NCBI GenBank assembly: GCA_900314935.1 | Contig: OMXE01000004.1 | Span: forward strand, 124,001-188,000 | Reading direction: 5' to 3' | Length of the DNA stretch: 64,000 bases | Origin: an uncultured Prevotella sp. | GTDB taxonomy: Bacteria; Bacteroidota; Bacteroidia; Bacteroidales; Bacteroidaceae | Part shown: positions 50,841 to 59,429 of the stretch, piece by piece | How the letters are laid out: each line of letters begins with the position of its first letter | Position numbering within the stretch: position 1 is the stretch's first letter | Made by a program: the position numbers and the translations under genes | The notes under the pieces: generated by a model | Told to the model about the DNA's origin: nothing | Seen by the model: the letters and a program-made list of their open reading frames with translations, nothing else | The model's database searches: none

Positions 50841-52901
50841 ATGACGCAAAAAGGAAACATCGGGGTTACCACTGAGAACATTTTCCCCGTGATCAAAAAG
50901 TTCTTATATTCAGATCATGAGATCTTTCTTCGTGAAATGGTGTCGAACGCCGTTGATGCAACACAGAAGTTGAAGACATTAGCCGACCGTGGTGACTTCA
51001 AAGGCGAGTTGGGTGATTTAACCGTACAGGTAAAACTGGACAGTGAAAAAGGTACACTCACCATCAGCGACAGGGGTATTGGTATGACAGAAGAAGAGAT
51101 CGACAAGTACATCAACCAGATTGCCTTCTCTGGCGTAAACGACTTCCTCGACAAGTACAAAGACAATGCCAACGCCATTATCGGTCATTTCGGCTTAGGT
51201 TTCTATTCTTCGTTTATGGTATCCAAGAAGGTGGAGATTGTCACCAAGAGTTATCAGGAAGGAGCCAAAGCGGTGAAATGGAGCTGCGACGGCAGTCCGG
51301 AGTTTACCATTGAGGATGCTGAGAAAGATGACCGCGGTAGTGATATCATCCTCTATATTGATGATGACTGCAAGGAATTCCTTGAAAAGAACCAGATTGA
51401 ACAGCTGTTGAACAAGTATTGTAAGTTTCTGCCTGTACCCATTGCCTTCGGTAAGAAGACCGAATGGAAAGACGGTAAGCAGGTGGAGACGGAAGAGGAT
51501 CATATCATCAACAGTGTAGAGCCTCTCTGGACAAAGGCACCAAGTACGCTGAAAGAAGATGACTATAAGAGCTTCTACCGTACCCTCTACCCCATGCAGA
51601 TGGACGAGCCGCTGTTCTGGATTCACCTGAATGTTGACTATCCTTTCAACCTCACAGGTATTCTCTACTTCCCTCGTATCAAGAACAATATCGACATCCA
51701 GCGCAATAAGATACAGCTGTATTGCAATCAGGTGTTCGTTACCGACCAGGTAGAAGGAATCGTTCCTGAGTTCCTCACCTTGCTTCATGGTGTGATCGAC
51801 TCTCCCGACATTCCGTTGAATGTGAGCAGAAGCTACCTGCAGAGCGACCGTGACGTGAAGAAGATCAGTACTTACATTACCAAGAAAGTGGCCGACCGCC
51901 TGAATGGTATCTTCAAGGAGAACAGAAAGGAGTATGAGGAGAAATGGGACGACCTGAAGATCTTCATCAACTACGGTATGTTGTCTCAGGAAGACTTCTA
52001 TGAACGGGCCAAAGATTTCTGTCTGCTGAAAGACGTGGAAGGTAAGTATTTCACACTTGACGAGTACAAGACACTCATCAAGGATGAGCAGACCGACAAA
52101 GACGGGAACTTGATTTACCTCTATGCCAACAACCTGGAAGAGCAATACTCATATATTGAGGCTGCAAAAGCCAAAGGATACAGCGTACTGCTCATGGACG
52201 GACAGTTGGATACACCGTCTGTTTCCATGTTCGAACAGAAGCTGGAAAAGAGTCGTTTCGTACGTGTTGATGCAGACATTATCGACCGTCTGATCGTGAA
52301 GGAAGATACACAGAAGGATGAACTGGCGGAAGATAAGCGTGACAATTTGTCAGAAGTGTTCCGTTCGCAGATGCCGAAACTCGATAAGGCTGAGTTCATG
52401 GTCGAGGTACAGGCGTTAGGAGAGAATGCACAGCCTGTGGTTATCACCCAGAGTGAGTACATGCGCCGAATGAAAGACATGAGCAGATACCAGCAAGGGA
52501 TGGGCTTCTACGCACAGATGCCCGACAGCTTCAACCTCGTACTGAACAGTGATCACCCATTGATTAAGAAGGTGCTGGATGACGAGACTGCGGCTGTGAG
52601 TGAACAGCTGAAACCTGTTGAGAGTGAGATCCGCGGTCAGCAGGCTCGTGTTGACGTACTCCGCCAAGAGCAGAACAAGAAGAAATACGACGAGATTACG
52701 CAGGAAGAGAAAGACGACCTGCAGGCCAGTGAGAAAGCACTGAATGAGCAGAAGGACAAGAAAAAGGCTATTATTGCCGACTATGCCAAGGACAATGCCA
52801 TCGTGCATCAGCTTATCGACCTTGCACTTCTGCAGAACGGTATGCTGAAAGGTGCTGCGCTTGATGCCTTCCTCAAACGAAGCGTTGATCTGATCAAATA
52901 G
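50841..52901 (+). CDS. htpG: Molecular chaperone HtpG (Hsp90)
   Basis: A 686-residue Hsp90. N-terminal ATPase motifs: FLREMVSNAVDATQKL, LTISDRGIGMTEEEI, and GHFGLGFYSSFMVSKKVEI. The middle domain has LNVSRSYLQSDRDVKKI with the catalytic Arg. A C-terminal dimerisation domain follows, and a highly charged stretch near residues 600-640 contains EQNKKKYDEITQEEKDDLQ. The frame opens at 50754, but ATG 50841 (MTQKGNIGVTTENIFP) is the family start. It lies head to head with the fourth sigma gene. Confidence 0.97.
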   Translation: MTQKGNIGVTTENIFPVIKKFLYSDHEIFLREMVSNAVDATQKLKTLADRGDFKGELGDLTVQVKLDSEKGTLTISDRGIGMTEEEIDKYINQIAFSGVNDFLDKYKDNANAIIGHFGLGFYSSFMVSKKVEIVTKSYQEGAKAVKWSCDGSPEFTIEDAEKDDRGSDIILYIDDDCKEFLEKNQIEQLLNKYCKFLPVPIAFGKKTEWKDGKQVETEEDHIINSVEPLWTKAPSTLKEDDYKSFYRTLYPMQMDEPLFWIHLNVDYPFNLTGILYFPRIKNNIDIQRNKIQLYCNQVFVTDQVEGIVPEFLTLLHGVIDSPDIPLNVSRSYLQSDRDVKKISTYITKKVADRLNGIFKENRKEYEEKWDDLKIFINYGMLSQEDFYERAKDFCLLKDVEGKYFTLDEYKTLIKDEQTDKDGNLIYLYANNLEEQYSYIEAAKAKGYSVLLMDGQLDTPSVSMFEQKLEKSRFVRVDADIIDRLIVKEDTQKDELAEDKRDNLSEVFRSQMPKLDKAEFMVEVQALGENAQPVVITQSEYMRRMKDMSRYQQGMGFYAQMPDSFNLVLNSDHPLIKKVLDDETAAVSEQLKPVESEIRGQQARVDVLRQEQNKKKYDEITQEEKDDLQASEKALNEQKDKKKAIIADYAKDNAIVHQLIDLALLQNGMLKGAALDAFLKRSVDLIK

Positions 52902-53234
52902 TTAGAATAACGACAAAGACTGGTCGACGACCGGTTTCTTCTCCTCCGCCTCCTGTACCTCATCGCTGAACATCAGCATGAGTTGCTGCGAGTCGGAGGA
53001 TTTTTCGTTGATACGGTAAACACCACGCACACCTGTGCTTTCCACCATCGAATCTTTGTTCTTTGAGTTACGCTGGAGAAACAGTCGTACATAGCGGTGT
53101 ACATCTTCAAGACTGACGGTCTCGAAGAAGGTGTTGGAGGAATTATACACATGATAGACGATCTTCTGAATACTCAGTCCGTCTGTTCCTGCTTCCGCCA
53201 GTACTTTCAGAATCTTTTGGTCGTAACTTCCCAC
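52902..53234 (-). CDS. Small winged-helix protein with C-terminal clamp-type motif
   Basis: A 110-residue protein. Residues 1-75 (YDQKILKVLAEAGTDGLSIQKIVYHVYNSS, VHRYVRLFLQRNSKNKDSM, VRGVYRIN) resemble a HARE-HTH or similar winged helix. A flexible acidic stretch (FSDEVQEAEEKKPVV) follows and the chain ends DQSLSLF. The last five residues SLSLF resemble the sliding-clamp-binding consensus QL[SD]LF, at the usual terminal position. It abuts the htpG stop tail to tail. Function unknown; a DNA-associated role is inference. Confidence 0.65.
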   Translation of the reverse strand: MGSYDQKILKVLAEAGTDGLSIQKIVYHVYNSSNTFFETVSLEDVHRYVRLFLQRNSKNKDSMVESTGVRGVYRINEKSSDSQQLMLMFSDEVQEAEEKKPVVDQSLSLF

Positions 53235-53252
53235 AAGGTTTGATAGATGATT

Positions 53253-53287
53253 AAAAAAGGGCCGGTATGCTCAAGCATCCAGCCCTT
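53253..53287 (-). terminator. Terminator after the DUF2582 gene
   Basis: On the minus strand AAGGGC-type stem (GGGCTGG-A-TGC/GCA-T-ACCGGCCC, 53259-53286) followed by TTTTTTAA. It lies between the DUF2582 and winged-helix genes. Confidence 0.8.
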
Positions 53288-53307
53288 CCCTTATTTCTTA
53301 CAATCGA

Positions 53308-53613
53308 TTAAGCCAAAACAATCTTGCCTTCAGCATCCTTAATCTTTCCCTCTTTGAGCAACCAGCCAGCACCCAGGATTACTTCCTCGTTACTGATCTT
53401 TGCCTTCTTAGCGATCTCTGCAACAGAGAGAGCCTTACCAGCTGCAGCAAGTGCATTGTAAACATCACCAGCCTTGAAACCTGCATTCTCTGCATTGATA
53501 ACCAGAGCAGCCTTAGCTGCCTTAGTAGCGACTGTCTTCTTCACTGTTTCCTTCTTAGGAGCGGCTGCCTTCTTTGTTGTAGCAGCTGCCTTTGTTGCTT
53601 TCTTTTCTGCCAT
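53308..53613 (-). CDS. DUF2582 winged-helix protein with lysine/alanine-rich N-tail
   Basis: A 101-residue protein. The first 35 residues are a Lys/Ala/Thr tail (MAEKKATKAAATTKKAAAPK, then KETVKKTVATKAAKAA), like histone H1 or basic tails. The C-terminal 65 residues fit the DUF2582 winged helix (AGFKAGDVYNALAAAGKALSVAEIAKKAKISNEEVILGAGWLLKEGKI). It may be a nucleoid-associated or abundant basic protein; this is inferred. It has its own promoter and terminator. Confidence 0.8.
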   Translation of the reverse strand: MAEKKATKAAATTKKAAAPKKETVKKTVATKAAKAALVINAENAGFKAGDVYNALAAAGKALSVAEIAKKAKISNEEVILGAGWLLKEGKIKDAEGKIVLA

Positions 53614-53674
53614 TTTAGTAAATAATTAATTTGATTGATACCTTAAATTCAATCCTTTTTGTTTTTGTTCGATG

Positions 53675-53705
53675 CAAAGGTAGTGAATTCTCTTGGTCTG
53701 GCAAT
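53675..53705 (-). promoter_or_regulatory. Promoter of the DUF2582 gene
   Basis: TACCTTTG (53675-53682, minus) with ATTG 19 bp upstream at 53702-53705. Leader about 55 nt. Confidence 0.6.
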
Positions 53706-53730
53706 CGCTTAATGACTGAATTTCAACAAA

Positions 53731-55497
53731 TTATGCATTTTCTTGATGTATATCAACTTTTAGTTGCAGTTCATCCAGCTGTTTCTGATCAAGTTCGCCT
53801 GGAGCATCCAGCATCACGTCCCGTCCGCTGTTGTTCTTGGGGAAGGCAATACAGTCGCGAATACTATCCAGTCCTGCCATGATGCTCACAAAGCGGTCAA
53901 GACCGAAAGCCAGTCCTGCATGAGGTGGAGCACCATACTTGAACGCATTGATCAGGAAGCCGAACTGAGCCATGGCTCTCTCCGGTGTGAAGCCGAGGAT
54001 ATCGAACATCTTCGCCTGCAGTTTACCGTCGTGGATACGCAAGGATCCACCACCCACTTCAATACCATTGCACACAAAGTCGTAGGCCTTGGCACGCACT
54101 TGTTCGGGATGTTCGTCCAACAAAGGAATATCATCGGGATTAGGCATGGTGAACGGATGATGTGTAGCCATCAGTCGCTGCTCCTCATCGCTCCACTCGA
54201 ACAGCGGGAAATCGATGATCCACAAGCACTCGAACTTGTTTTTGTCACGCAGTCCTAAGCGCTCTCCCATCTCCAGACGGAGCGTACACAACTGCACACG
54301 GGTCTTATTAGGCTGATCACCGCACATAATCAGTACGAGATCACCATCCTTGGCATCCATCTTCTCTTTCAGAACAGCCAGGTCCTCAGGTGTATAGAAC
54401 TTATCAACGCTCGACTTCACCGTGCCGTCTTCGTTATACTTCACATAGACGAGTCCTTTAGCACCCACCTGAGGACGTTTCACAAAGTCGGTCAGCTGAT
54501 CCAGCTGCTTCCTGGTGTAGTTAGCACATCCGGGAACACAGATACCACCGATATATGCCGCATTATCAAAGACAGGGAAGGTACCCTTCTTCAGCACATC
54601 CATCAGTTCCACGAACTCCATGCCGAAACGCAGGTCGGGCTTGTCGCTACCGAAGCGGCGCATTGCCTCATGCCAGGTCATCTGCTGCAGCTTAGCGGGA
54701 AGCTCCACTCCCCTCACCTCTCTGAACATATGACGGATCATCTCTTCAAACAGATCAATCACATCATCCTGCTCCACGAACGACATCTCGCAGTCGATCT
54801 GTGTGAACTCCGGCTGACGGTCGGCACGCAAGTCCTCATCACGGAAACACTTTGCAATCTGGAAATAGCGGTCGAAACCACTCACCATCAGCAGCTGTTT
54901 CAAGGTCTGCGGACTCTGAGGAAGGGCGTAGAACTGACCCGGATTCATGCGGGAAGGCACCACGAAGTCGCGTGCTCCCTCTGGTGTACTTCCAATCAGG
55001 ATGGGCGTCTCCACCTCGATGAAGTCGTGTGAATCCAAGAAGTTACGAATCAGGATTGTCATCTTGTGTCGCAGTTCCAGATTCTGGCGCACCGGTTTGC
55101 GGCGCAGATCAAGATAGCGGTATTTCATCCGGAGGTCATCACCGCCGTCTGTGTTATCTTCAATGGTGAAGGGAGGCGTGATGCTCTCACTCAGGACAGT
55201 CAGCTCCTTGGCATTGATCTCGATATCGCCTGTCGGCATTTTCGGGTTCTTACTCGATCTTTCACTCACCGTTCCTTTTACTTGTACACAATACTCACGT
55301 CCCAGTTTATTGGCCTGAGCGCACAGATCAGCATCAACCGACTCGTTGAAGACTACCTGTGTGATACCGTAGCGGTCGCGAATATCAACGAACGTCATAC
55401 CGCCCATTTTCCTGGTACGCTGTACCCAACCGGCCAGCGTCACATCCTTTCCGGCGTCTTGGAGACGAAGTTCTCCACATGTGTTACTTCTATACAT
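53731..55497 (-). CDS. aspS: Aspartyl-tRNA synthetase
   Basis: A 588-residue class II synthetase. The N-terminal OB-fold anticodon domain has [32 protein letters not shown], then motif 1 region ([25 protein letters not shown]), motif 2 ([23 protein letters not shown]) and motif 3 ([15 protein letters not shown]). It has a GAD-type insert as bacterial AspRS does. The frame opens at 55515; ATG 55497 ([11 protein letters not shown]) is the family start. Confidence 0.97.
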   Translation of the reverse strand: MYRSNTCGELRLQDAGKDVTLAGWVQRTRKMGGMTFVDIRDRYGITQVVFNESVDADLCAQANKLGREYCVQVKGTVSERSSKNPKMPTGDIEINAKELTVLSESITPPFTIEDNTDGGDDLRMKYRYLDLRRKPVRQNLELRHKMTILIRNFLDSHDFIEVETPILIGSTPEGARDFVVPSRMNPGQFYALPQSPQTLKQLLMVSGFDRYFQIAKCFRDEDLRADRQPEFTQIDCEMSFVEQDDVIDLFEEMIRHMFREVRGVELPAKLQQMTWHEAMRRFGSDKPDLRFGMEFVELMDVLKKGTFPVFDNAAYIGGICVPGCANYTRKQLDQLTDFVKRPQVGAKGLVYVKYNEDGTVKSSVDKFYTPEDLAVLKEKMDAKDGDLVLIMCGDQPNKTRVQLCTLRLEMGERLGLRDKNKFECLWIIDFPLFEWSDEEQRLMATHHPFTMPNPDDIPLLDEHPEQVRAKAYDFVCNGIEVGGGSLRIHDGKLQAKMFDILGFTPERAMAQFGFLINAFKYGAPPHAGLAFGLDRFVSIMAGLDSIRDCIAFPKNNSGRDVMLDAPGELDQKQLDELQLKVDIHQENA

Positions 55498-55523
55498 CTT
55501 ATTGTAGATTTTCAATTTTCATG

Positions 55524-55531
55524 CAAAGTTA
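55524..55531 (-). promoter_or_regulatory. -7 box of aspS
   Basis: TAACTTTG on the minus strand, TAnnTTTG consensus; no clear -33 TTTG at 19-20 bp. Leader about 20 nt. Confidence 0.6.
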
Positions 55532-55636
55532 CATGTTTTTTTTCAAACACAAGTCAGTAAGCGCAGTTTTTTCGCTTAAAAGCGCCGCAAATGTTAATAA
55601 ATAATAATGTATGACCGTTATATAAATATATATTAC

Positions 55637-55644
55637 TACTTTTG
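55637..55644 (+). promoter_or_regulatory. -7 box of the DUF1573 gene
   Basis: TACTTTTG, TAnnTTTG consensus. Leader about 63 nt. The AT-rich stretch just upstream (55611-55636) shows no other pattern. Confidence 0.55.
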
Positions 55645-55713
55645 TCCTCGTATTCCGTCTAACGGTTAGAGAGTATTAATGAACAAGAAGAATAACTAAA
55701 AAGATAGAAGACA

Positions 55714-56103
55714 ATGAAAAAGTATTTGTTGATAACCCTGATGCTGGTATGTGCATTCACTTATGCCAATGCCCAGAAGCAAGCAGACATCAAGTTTGAC
55801 AAGACCACTATGGACTTAGGGAAATTCCCCGAGAGCAACCCTGTACAGAAGTGTACGTTCACATTTACCAATACAGGTAATGCCCCGCTGATCATCAATC
55901 AGGCTATTGCCAGCTGTGGTTGCACGGTTCCTGAATACACCAAGGAGCCTGTAGCACCTGGTAAGACCGGTACGATCAATGTTACTTACAACGGTAAGGG
56001 CAAGTTCCCAGGCTTTTTCAAGAAAACCATCACCATTCGTACGAACGGTAAGACAGAGATGACTCGCCTTTATATAAGTGGTGAGATGGAAGAAGGAAAA
56101 TAA
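55714..56103 (+). CDS. DUF1573 exported protein
   Basis: A 129-residue exported protein: signal peptide (LLITLMLVCAFTYANAQ) and a single Ig-like DUF1573 domain with the family pattern DLGKFPESNPVQKCTFTFTNTGNAPLIINQAIASCGCTVPEYT and APGKTGTINVTYNGKGKFPGFFKKTITI. The role is unknown; such domains are common in Bacteroidota periplasmic proteins. It ends with a strong terminator. Confidence 0.9.
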   Translation: MKKYLLITLMLVCAFTYANAQKQADIKFDKTTMDLGKFPESNPVQKCTFTFTNTGNAPLIINQAIASCGCTVPEYTKEPVAPGKTGTINVTYNGKGKFPGFFKKTITIRTNGKTEMTRLYISGEMEEGK

Positions 56104-56110
56104 ATAAAGA

Positions 56111-56145
56111 AATGGCGGTCCGAACTGACCGCCATTCTTTTTGTC
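56111..56145 (+). terminator. Terminator after the DUF1573 gene
   Basis: ATGGCGGTC (56112-56120) pairs with GACCGCCAT (56127-56135), loop CGAACT, followed by TCTTTTTGTC. Confidence 0.9.
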
Positions 56146-56147
56146 TT

Positions 56148-57317
56148 TTATTTCCCGAATGTATAATTGAATCCAAGGGATGCATATTCCTTGAACTGCC
56201 AGTATCCATGATGACCGTCGCGTGTTGTATGGTCATCGAATCGCGGATAGATGAAGATGTTACTGGAGATGTATTTGTTGAACTTAAAGCTAATCGTGTT
56301 CTCCCACTCCAACTCGGCTCTATGATAGGAAGAGAATCCGTACAGACGGGTCTTCCAGATGATGTTCTCGCTGAACTTCCATTCGAGATCGGCAGTAAAC
56401 ATCGAACCGAAATCGTTCAGACAATGCTTACCCATATCAATACCGTTCTTCTTGGAAAGAGCCAGTCGGTCCACATATTTTAAATTATAGGCGAAGGGTG
56501 ACAGCTGGATATTACCCGTCAGGTGCTTATCGAACCACTCCACGGTATAGTTCATACCGACAGAGATGTTCAAGGTCAAGGGCGACATGAAGTCGCTGTA
56601 GGTAAAGAAATCGTTGTTCTTATATCCTCGCATGAACTGCGTATAAGCCAGCACGTTCAAGGTATAGTACCACTTTTTGGTAGCCTGCAGACCGAATTTG
56701 CTGGTTAAGCGGAGCAGGTCCTCTGATGCTTTCAGGTTATGGATAGAGTCGGCACGGGAGGTTTGGAAGCCCAGTTTGGCCTCCAGCTTGTTATCCCACT
56801 TGATCTTCTGCTGGTTGTCATAGTTCGCTTCGATCGTAGCACTACCCACCATGGCGTAGTTACTCTCGCCTCCTTTATACCAGTTACTGGAGATATAGTT
56901 CTGCAGGAACTGCAGATAGTAATCACCTTTATAATTCCAGAAGTTGGGCTTTTCCACCACCACCTCAACGGGTGTTACTTCTTCCTCCTGGGGAAGCGGT
57001 GTTACCTTATTGACAAAGGCCACCTCGTGCTTGATGGGCTCCACGATTTCCTCTTTTACCTCACCTGCATGACGGAGCTGATTCTCACTATCGACAATCA
57101 TATCCGGATGATTCAAGTAGGCATTCATCAATGTGGAATTAATCTCTTGGTTTCCAGCATCCTGCGATGATTGATTCAACGACAGGTTGTTACTCGCTAC
57201 CGAATGGAAAAAGGTAGAGGGCGTGAACAACAGATACTGGTTGTAGGCAGACAGGCGTTGCGCTCCGGCAGTAACCACCGCCATACTCAACAAAGCTGAC
57301 AGATAGAACTTCATCAT
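56148..57317 (-). CDS. DUF3078 outer-membrane beta-barrel protein
   Basis: A 389-residue exported protein. Signal peptide (FYLSALLSMAVVTAGAQ), a variable N-part including an acidic/Pro-rich linker (PLPQEEEVTPVEVVVEKP), then the DUF3078 core with NYISSNWYKGGESNYAMVGSATIEANY. Many antiparallel strands (KLEAKLGFQTSRADS, WYYTLNVLAYTQFMRGY) follow and the end ASLGFNYTFGK has a terminal aromatic. It is probably a barrel of unknown function. A -7 box TACCTTTG (57380-57387) lies upstream. It is convergent with the DUF1573 gene. Confidence 0.85.
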   Translation of the reverse strand: MMKFYLSALLSMAVVTAGAQRLSAYNQYLLFTPSTFFHSVASNNLSLNQSSQDAGNQEINSTLMNAYLNHPDMIVDSENQLRHAGEVKEEIVEPIKHEVAFVNKVTPLPQEEEVTPVEVVVEKPNFWNYKGDYYLQFLQNYISSNWYKGGESNYAMVGSATIEANYDNQQKIKWDNKLEAKLGFQTSRADSIHNLKASEDLLRLTSKFGLQATKKWYYTLNVLAYTQFMRGYKNNDFFTYSDFMSPLTLNISVGMNYTVEWFDKHLTGNIQLSPFAYNLKYVDRLALSKKNGIDMGKHCLNDFGSMFTADLEWKFSENIIWKTRLYGFSSYHRAELEWENTISFKFNKYISSNIFIYPRFDDHTTRDGHHGYWQFKEYASLGFNYTFGK

Positions 57318-57379
57318 ATTATACCATTTATTATTTAATATGTTTATACTTTCTCGAAATACTGTTTTCTTACTTCATG

Positions 57380-57387
57380 CAAAGGTA
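57380..57387 (-). promoter_or_regulatory. -7 box of the DUF3078 gene
   Basis: TACCTTTG on the minus strand; no clear -33 box at the usual distance. Leader about 56 nt. Confidence 0.5.
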
Positions 57388-57467
57388 TGAAAAAAAAACG
57401 ATAACCTATCAGAAAGTGGGAAAAAGATTGAAAGTACACTTTTTTGTTCCAAAAGAAAGTCGTTTTT

Positions 57468-57498
57468 TTTGCCGTTTGATGGAAAAATCGTAACTTTG
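57468..57498 (+). promoter_or_regulatory. Promoter of yidC
   Basis: TTTG (57468-57471), 19 bp, TAACTTTG (57491-57498). Leader about 18 nt. Confidence 0.75.
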
Positions 57499-57522
57499 CA
57501 CCTTTGAGATTTAATTACGATT

Positions 57523-59418
57523 ATGGATAAGAATACGATAACAGGATTTATCCTGATTGCAGCAGTGATCATCGGCTATAGCTGGTGGCAGCAGCCCTCT
57601 GCCGAGGAGGTGGAGGCTATGCGCAAGCAGGACTCGATTAATTTGGTTGCTCAGAAAGAAGCAGAAAAGAAACAGCAGTTGGCGGCTCAGGCCGAACAGG
57701 ACAGAAAGCAGAAGGCTATCGAGGCGGCCCAGCAGGATACCACCGCTTTGTTCTATCAGGCTCTCTCGGGTACAGCCAGTAAGGTGGTACTGAAGAACGA
57801 GAAGGTGGAGATCACACTGAATACTCAGGGTGGTACCATCGAGAAGGCTGTGGTTAAAGACTTCAAGGACTGCAACGGCAACAAGGATGTAACCCTCTTC
57901 GACAAGGACGGACAGCAACTGAAGTTCATGATGGCGGGTAAGAATACCAACATCATCACCTCTGATCTGTTCTTCACCCCGTCGAACGTAACCGACAGTA
58001 CGGTTACGATGACTGCCGTGGCAGGAGCCGGTCAGCAGTTGGTCATGAACTACACGTTGGGAAAGGACTACATGCTTCACATGAGTCTGCAGGCAGAGGG
58101 AATGGCCGGTCTGTTCGCCCCGAACTACAGTCAGATGGACATCGAATGGAACCAGCAGTGCCGTCAGCAGGAGAAGGGTTTCACGTTCGAGAACCAGCGT
58201 TCTGCCCTCACCTATCATTTCGTGGATGGTGGAACCGACTATCTGAACGAGACCAAGGAGTATAAGGATAAGGAGATTAAGAAGGCTATCGACTGGGTGG
58301 CATTCAAGAACCAGTATTTCTCTGCGGTGATGATCGCCAAGGACGGATATGCTGAGAATGCGCTCATGACCAGTCTGCCCCAGAAGAAGGAAACACGTAT
58401 CCTCAAGGAATATGAGGCCAAGCTGAAGACTGCCTTCGACCCGACAGGTAAGAAGCCTTCTGAGTTTGAGTTCTATATCGGTCCGAACGACTTCCGTCTG
58501 CTGCAGCGTGTGGAGAAGCAGAGCACTTTCGGTAAGAATCTCCAGCTGGAACGACTCGTCTATCTGGGATGGCCGCTCATCCGTATCATCAACCGCTGGT
58601 TTACACTGTATGTGTTCGACTGGCTTACCAAGCTCGGACTGAACATGGGTATCGTGCTCATCCTCATCACCATGCTGCTGAAGTTCATCACCTTCCCGCT
58701 GGTGAAGAAGAGTTATATGAGTTCTGCCAAGATGCGTGTGCTGAAGCCGAAACTCGACGAGGCCACGAAGCAGTACGACAAGCCTGAGGATCAGATGATG
58801 AAACAGCAGGCCATGATGCAGATGTACTCGAAATATGGAGTGAGTCCGCTCAGTGGCTGTCTGCCCATGCTCATCCAGATGCCTATCTGGATTGCCATGT
58901 TCAACTACGTACCGAACGCTATCCAGCTGCGTGGCGAGAGTTTCCTCTGGATGAAAGACCTGAGTACGTTCGACCCCATCCTGCAGTGGGCGAAGGATAT
59001 CTGGCTGATTGGTGATCACTTGTCGCTGACGTGTATCCTGTTCAGTGGGGCCAACCTTTTGTATTCTATTATGACCATGCGCCAGCAGAAGGACCAGATG
59101 GTGGGTCAGCAGGCGGAACAGATGAAGGCCATGCAATGGATGATGTTCCTCATGCCTGTGATGTTCTTCTTCTGGTTCAACGACTATTCATCCGGTTTGA
59201 ACTTCTATTACTTCATTTCACTCTTCTTCAGTGCTGCTATCATGTGGCTGCTCCGCAAGACGACAAATGACAAGAAGTTGCTGGCTATCCTTGAAGCCAA
59301 ATACAAGGAGAACCAGAACAACCCGAAGAAAGCAAGCGGTATGGCCGCCCGTCTGGAAGCCATGCAGAAGCAGGTTGAGGAGATGCAGAAACAGAGAATG
59401 AATCAGCAAAAGAGATAA
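57523..59418 (+). CDS. yidC: Membrane protein insertase YidC
   Basis: A 631-residue inner-membrane insertase. An N-terminal membrane helix (ITGFILIAAVIIGYSWW) is followed by a large periplasmic domain (residues 30-350). The conserved YidC/Oxa1 core follows: LTKLGLNMGIVLILITMLLKFITFPLVKKSYMSSAKMRVLKPKL, YSKYGVSPLSGCLPMLIQMPIWIAMFNYVPNAI, and MKAMQWMMFLMPVMFFFWFNDYSSGLNFYYFISLFF. A charged C-tail ends the protein. The family inserts and folds membrane proteins, alone or with Sec. DUF1846 follows after 11 bp, so a common transcript is likely. Confidence 0.97.
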   Translation: MDKNTITGFILIAAVIIGYSWWQQPSAEEVEAMRKQDSINLVAQKEAEKKQQLAAQAEQDRKQKAIEAAQQDTTALFYQALSGTASKVVLKNEKVEITLNTQGGTIEKAVVKDFKDCNGNKDVTLFDKDGQQLKFMMAGKNTNIITSDLFFTPSNVTDSTVTMTAVAGAGQQLVMNYTLGKDYMLHMSLQAEGMAGLFAPNYSQMDIEWNQQCRQQEKGFTFENQRSALTYHFVDGGTDYLNETKEYKDKEIKKAIDWVAFKNQYFSAVMIAKDGYAENALMTSLPQKKETRILKEYEAKLKTAFDPTGKKPSEFEFYIGPNDFRLLQRVEKQSTFGKNLQLERLVYLGWPLIRIINRWFTLYVFDWLTKLGLNMGIVLILITMLLKFITFPLVKKSYMSSAKMRVLKPKLDEATKQYDKPEDQMMKQQAMMQMYSKYGVSPLSGCLPMLIQMPIWIAMFNYVPNAIQLRGESFLWMKDLSTFDPILQWAKDIWLIGDHLSLTCILFSGANLLYSIMTMRQQKDQMVGQQAEQMKAMQWMMFLMPVMFFFWFNDYSSGLNFYYFISLFFSAAIMWLLRKTTNDKKLLAILEAKYKENQNNPKKASGMAARLEAMQKQVEEMQKQRMNQQKR

Positions 59419-59429
59419 ACACACGACAC

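Noticed and set aside
57511..59136. 541-residue open frame on the minus strand
   Set aside because: It is antisense to yidC and has the Leu/His-rich composition typical of a reverse-strand shadow.
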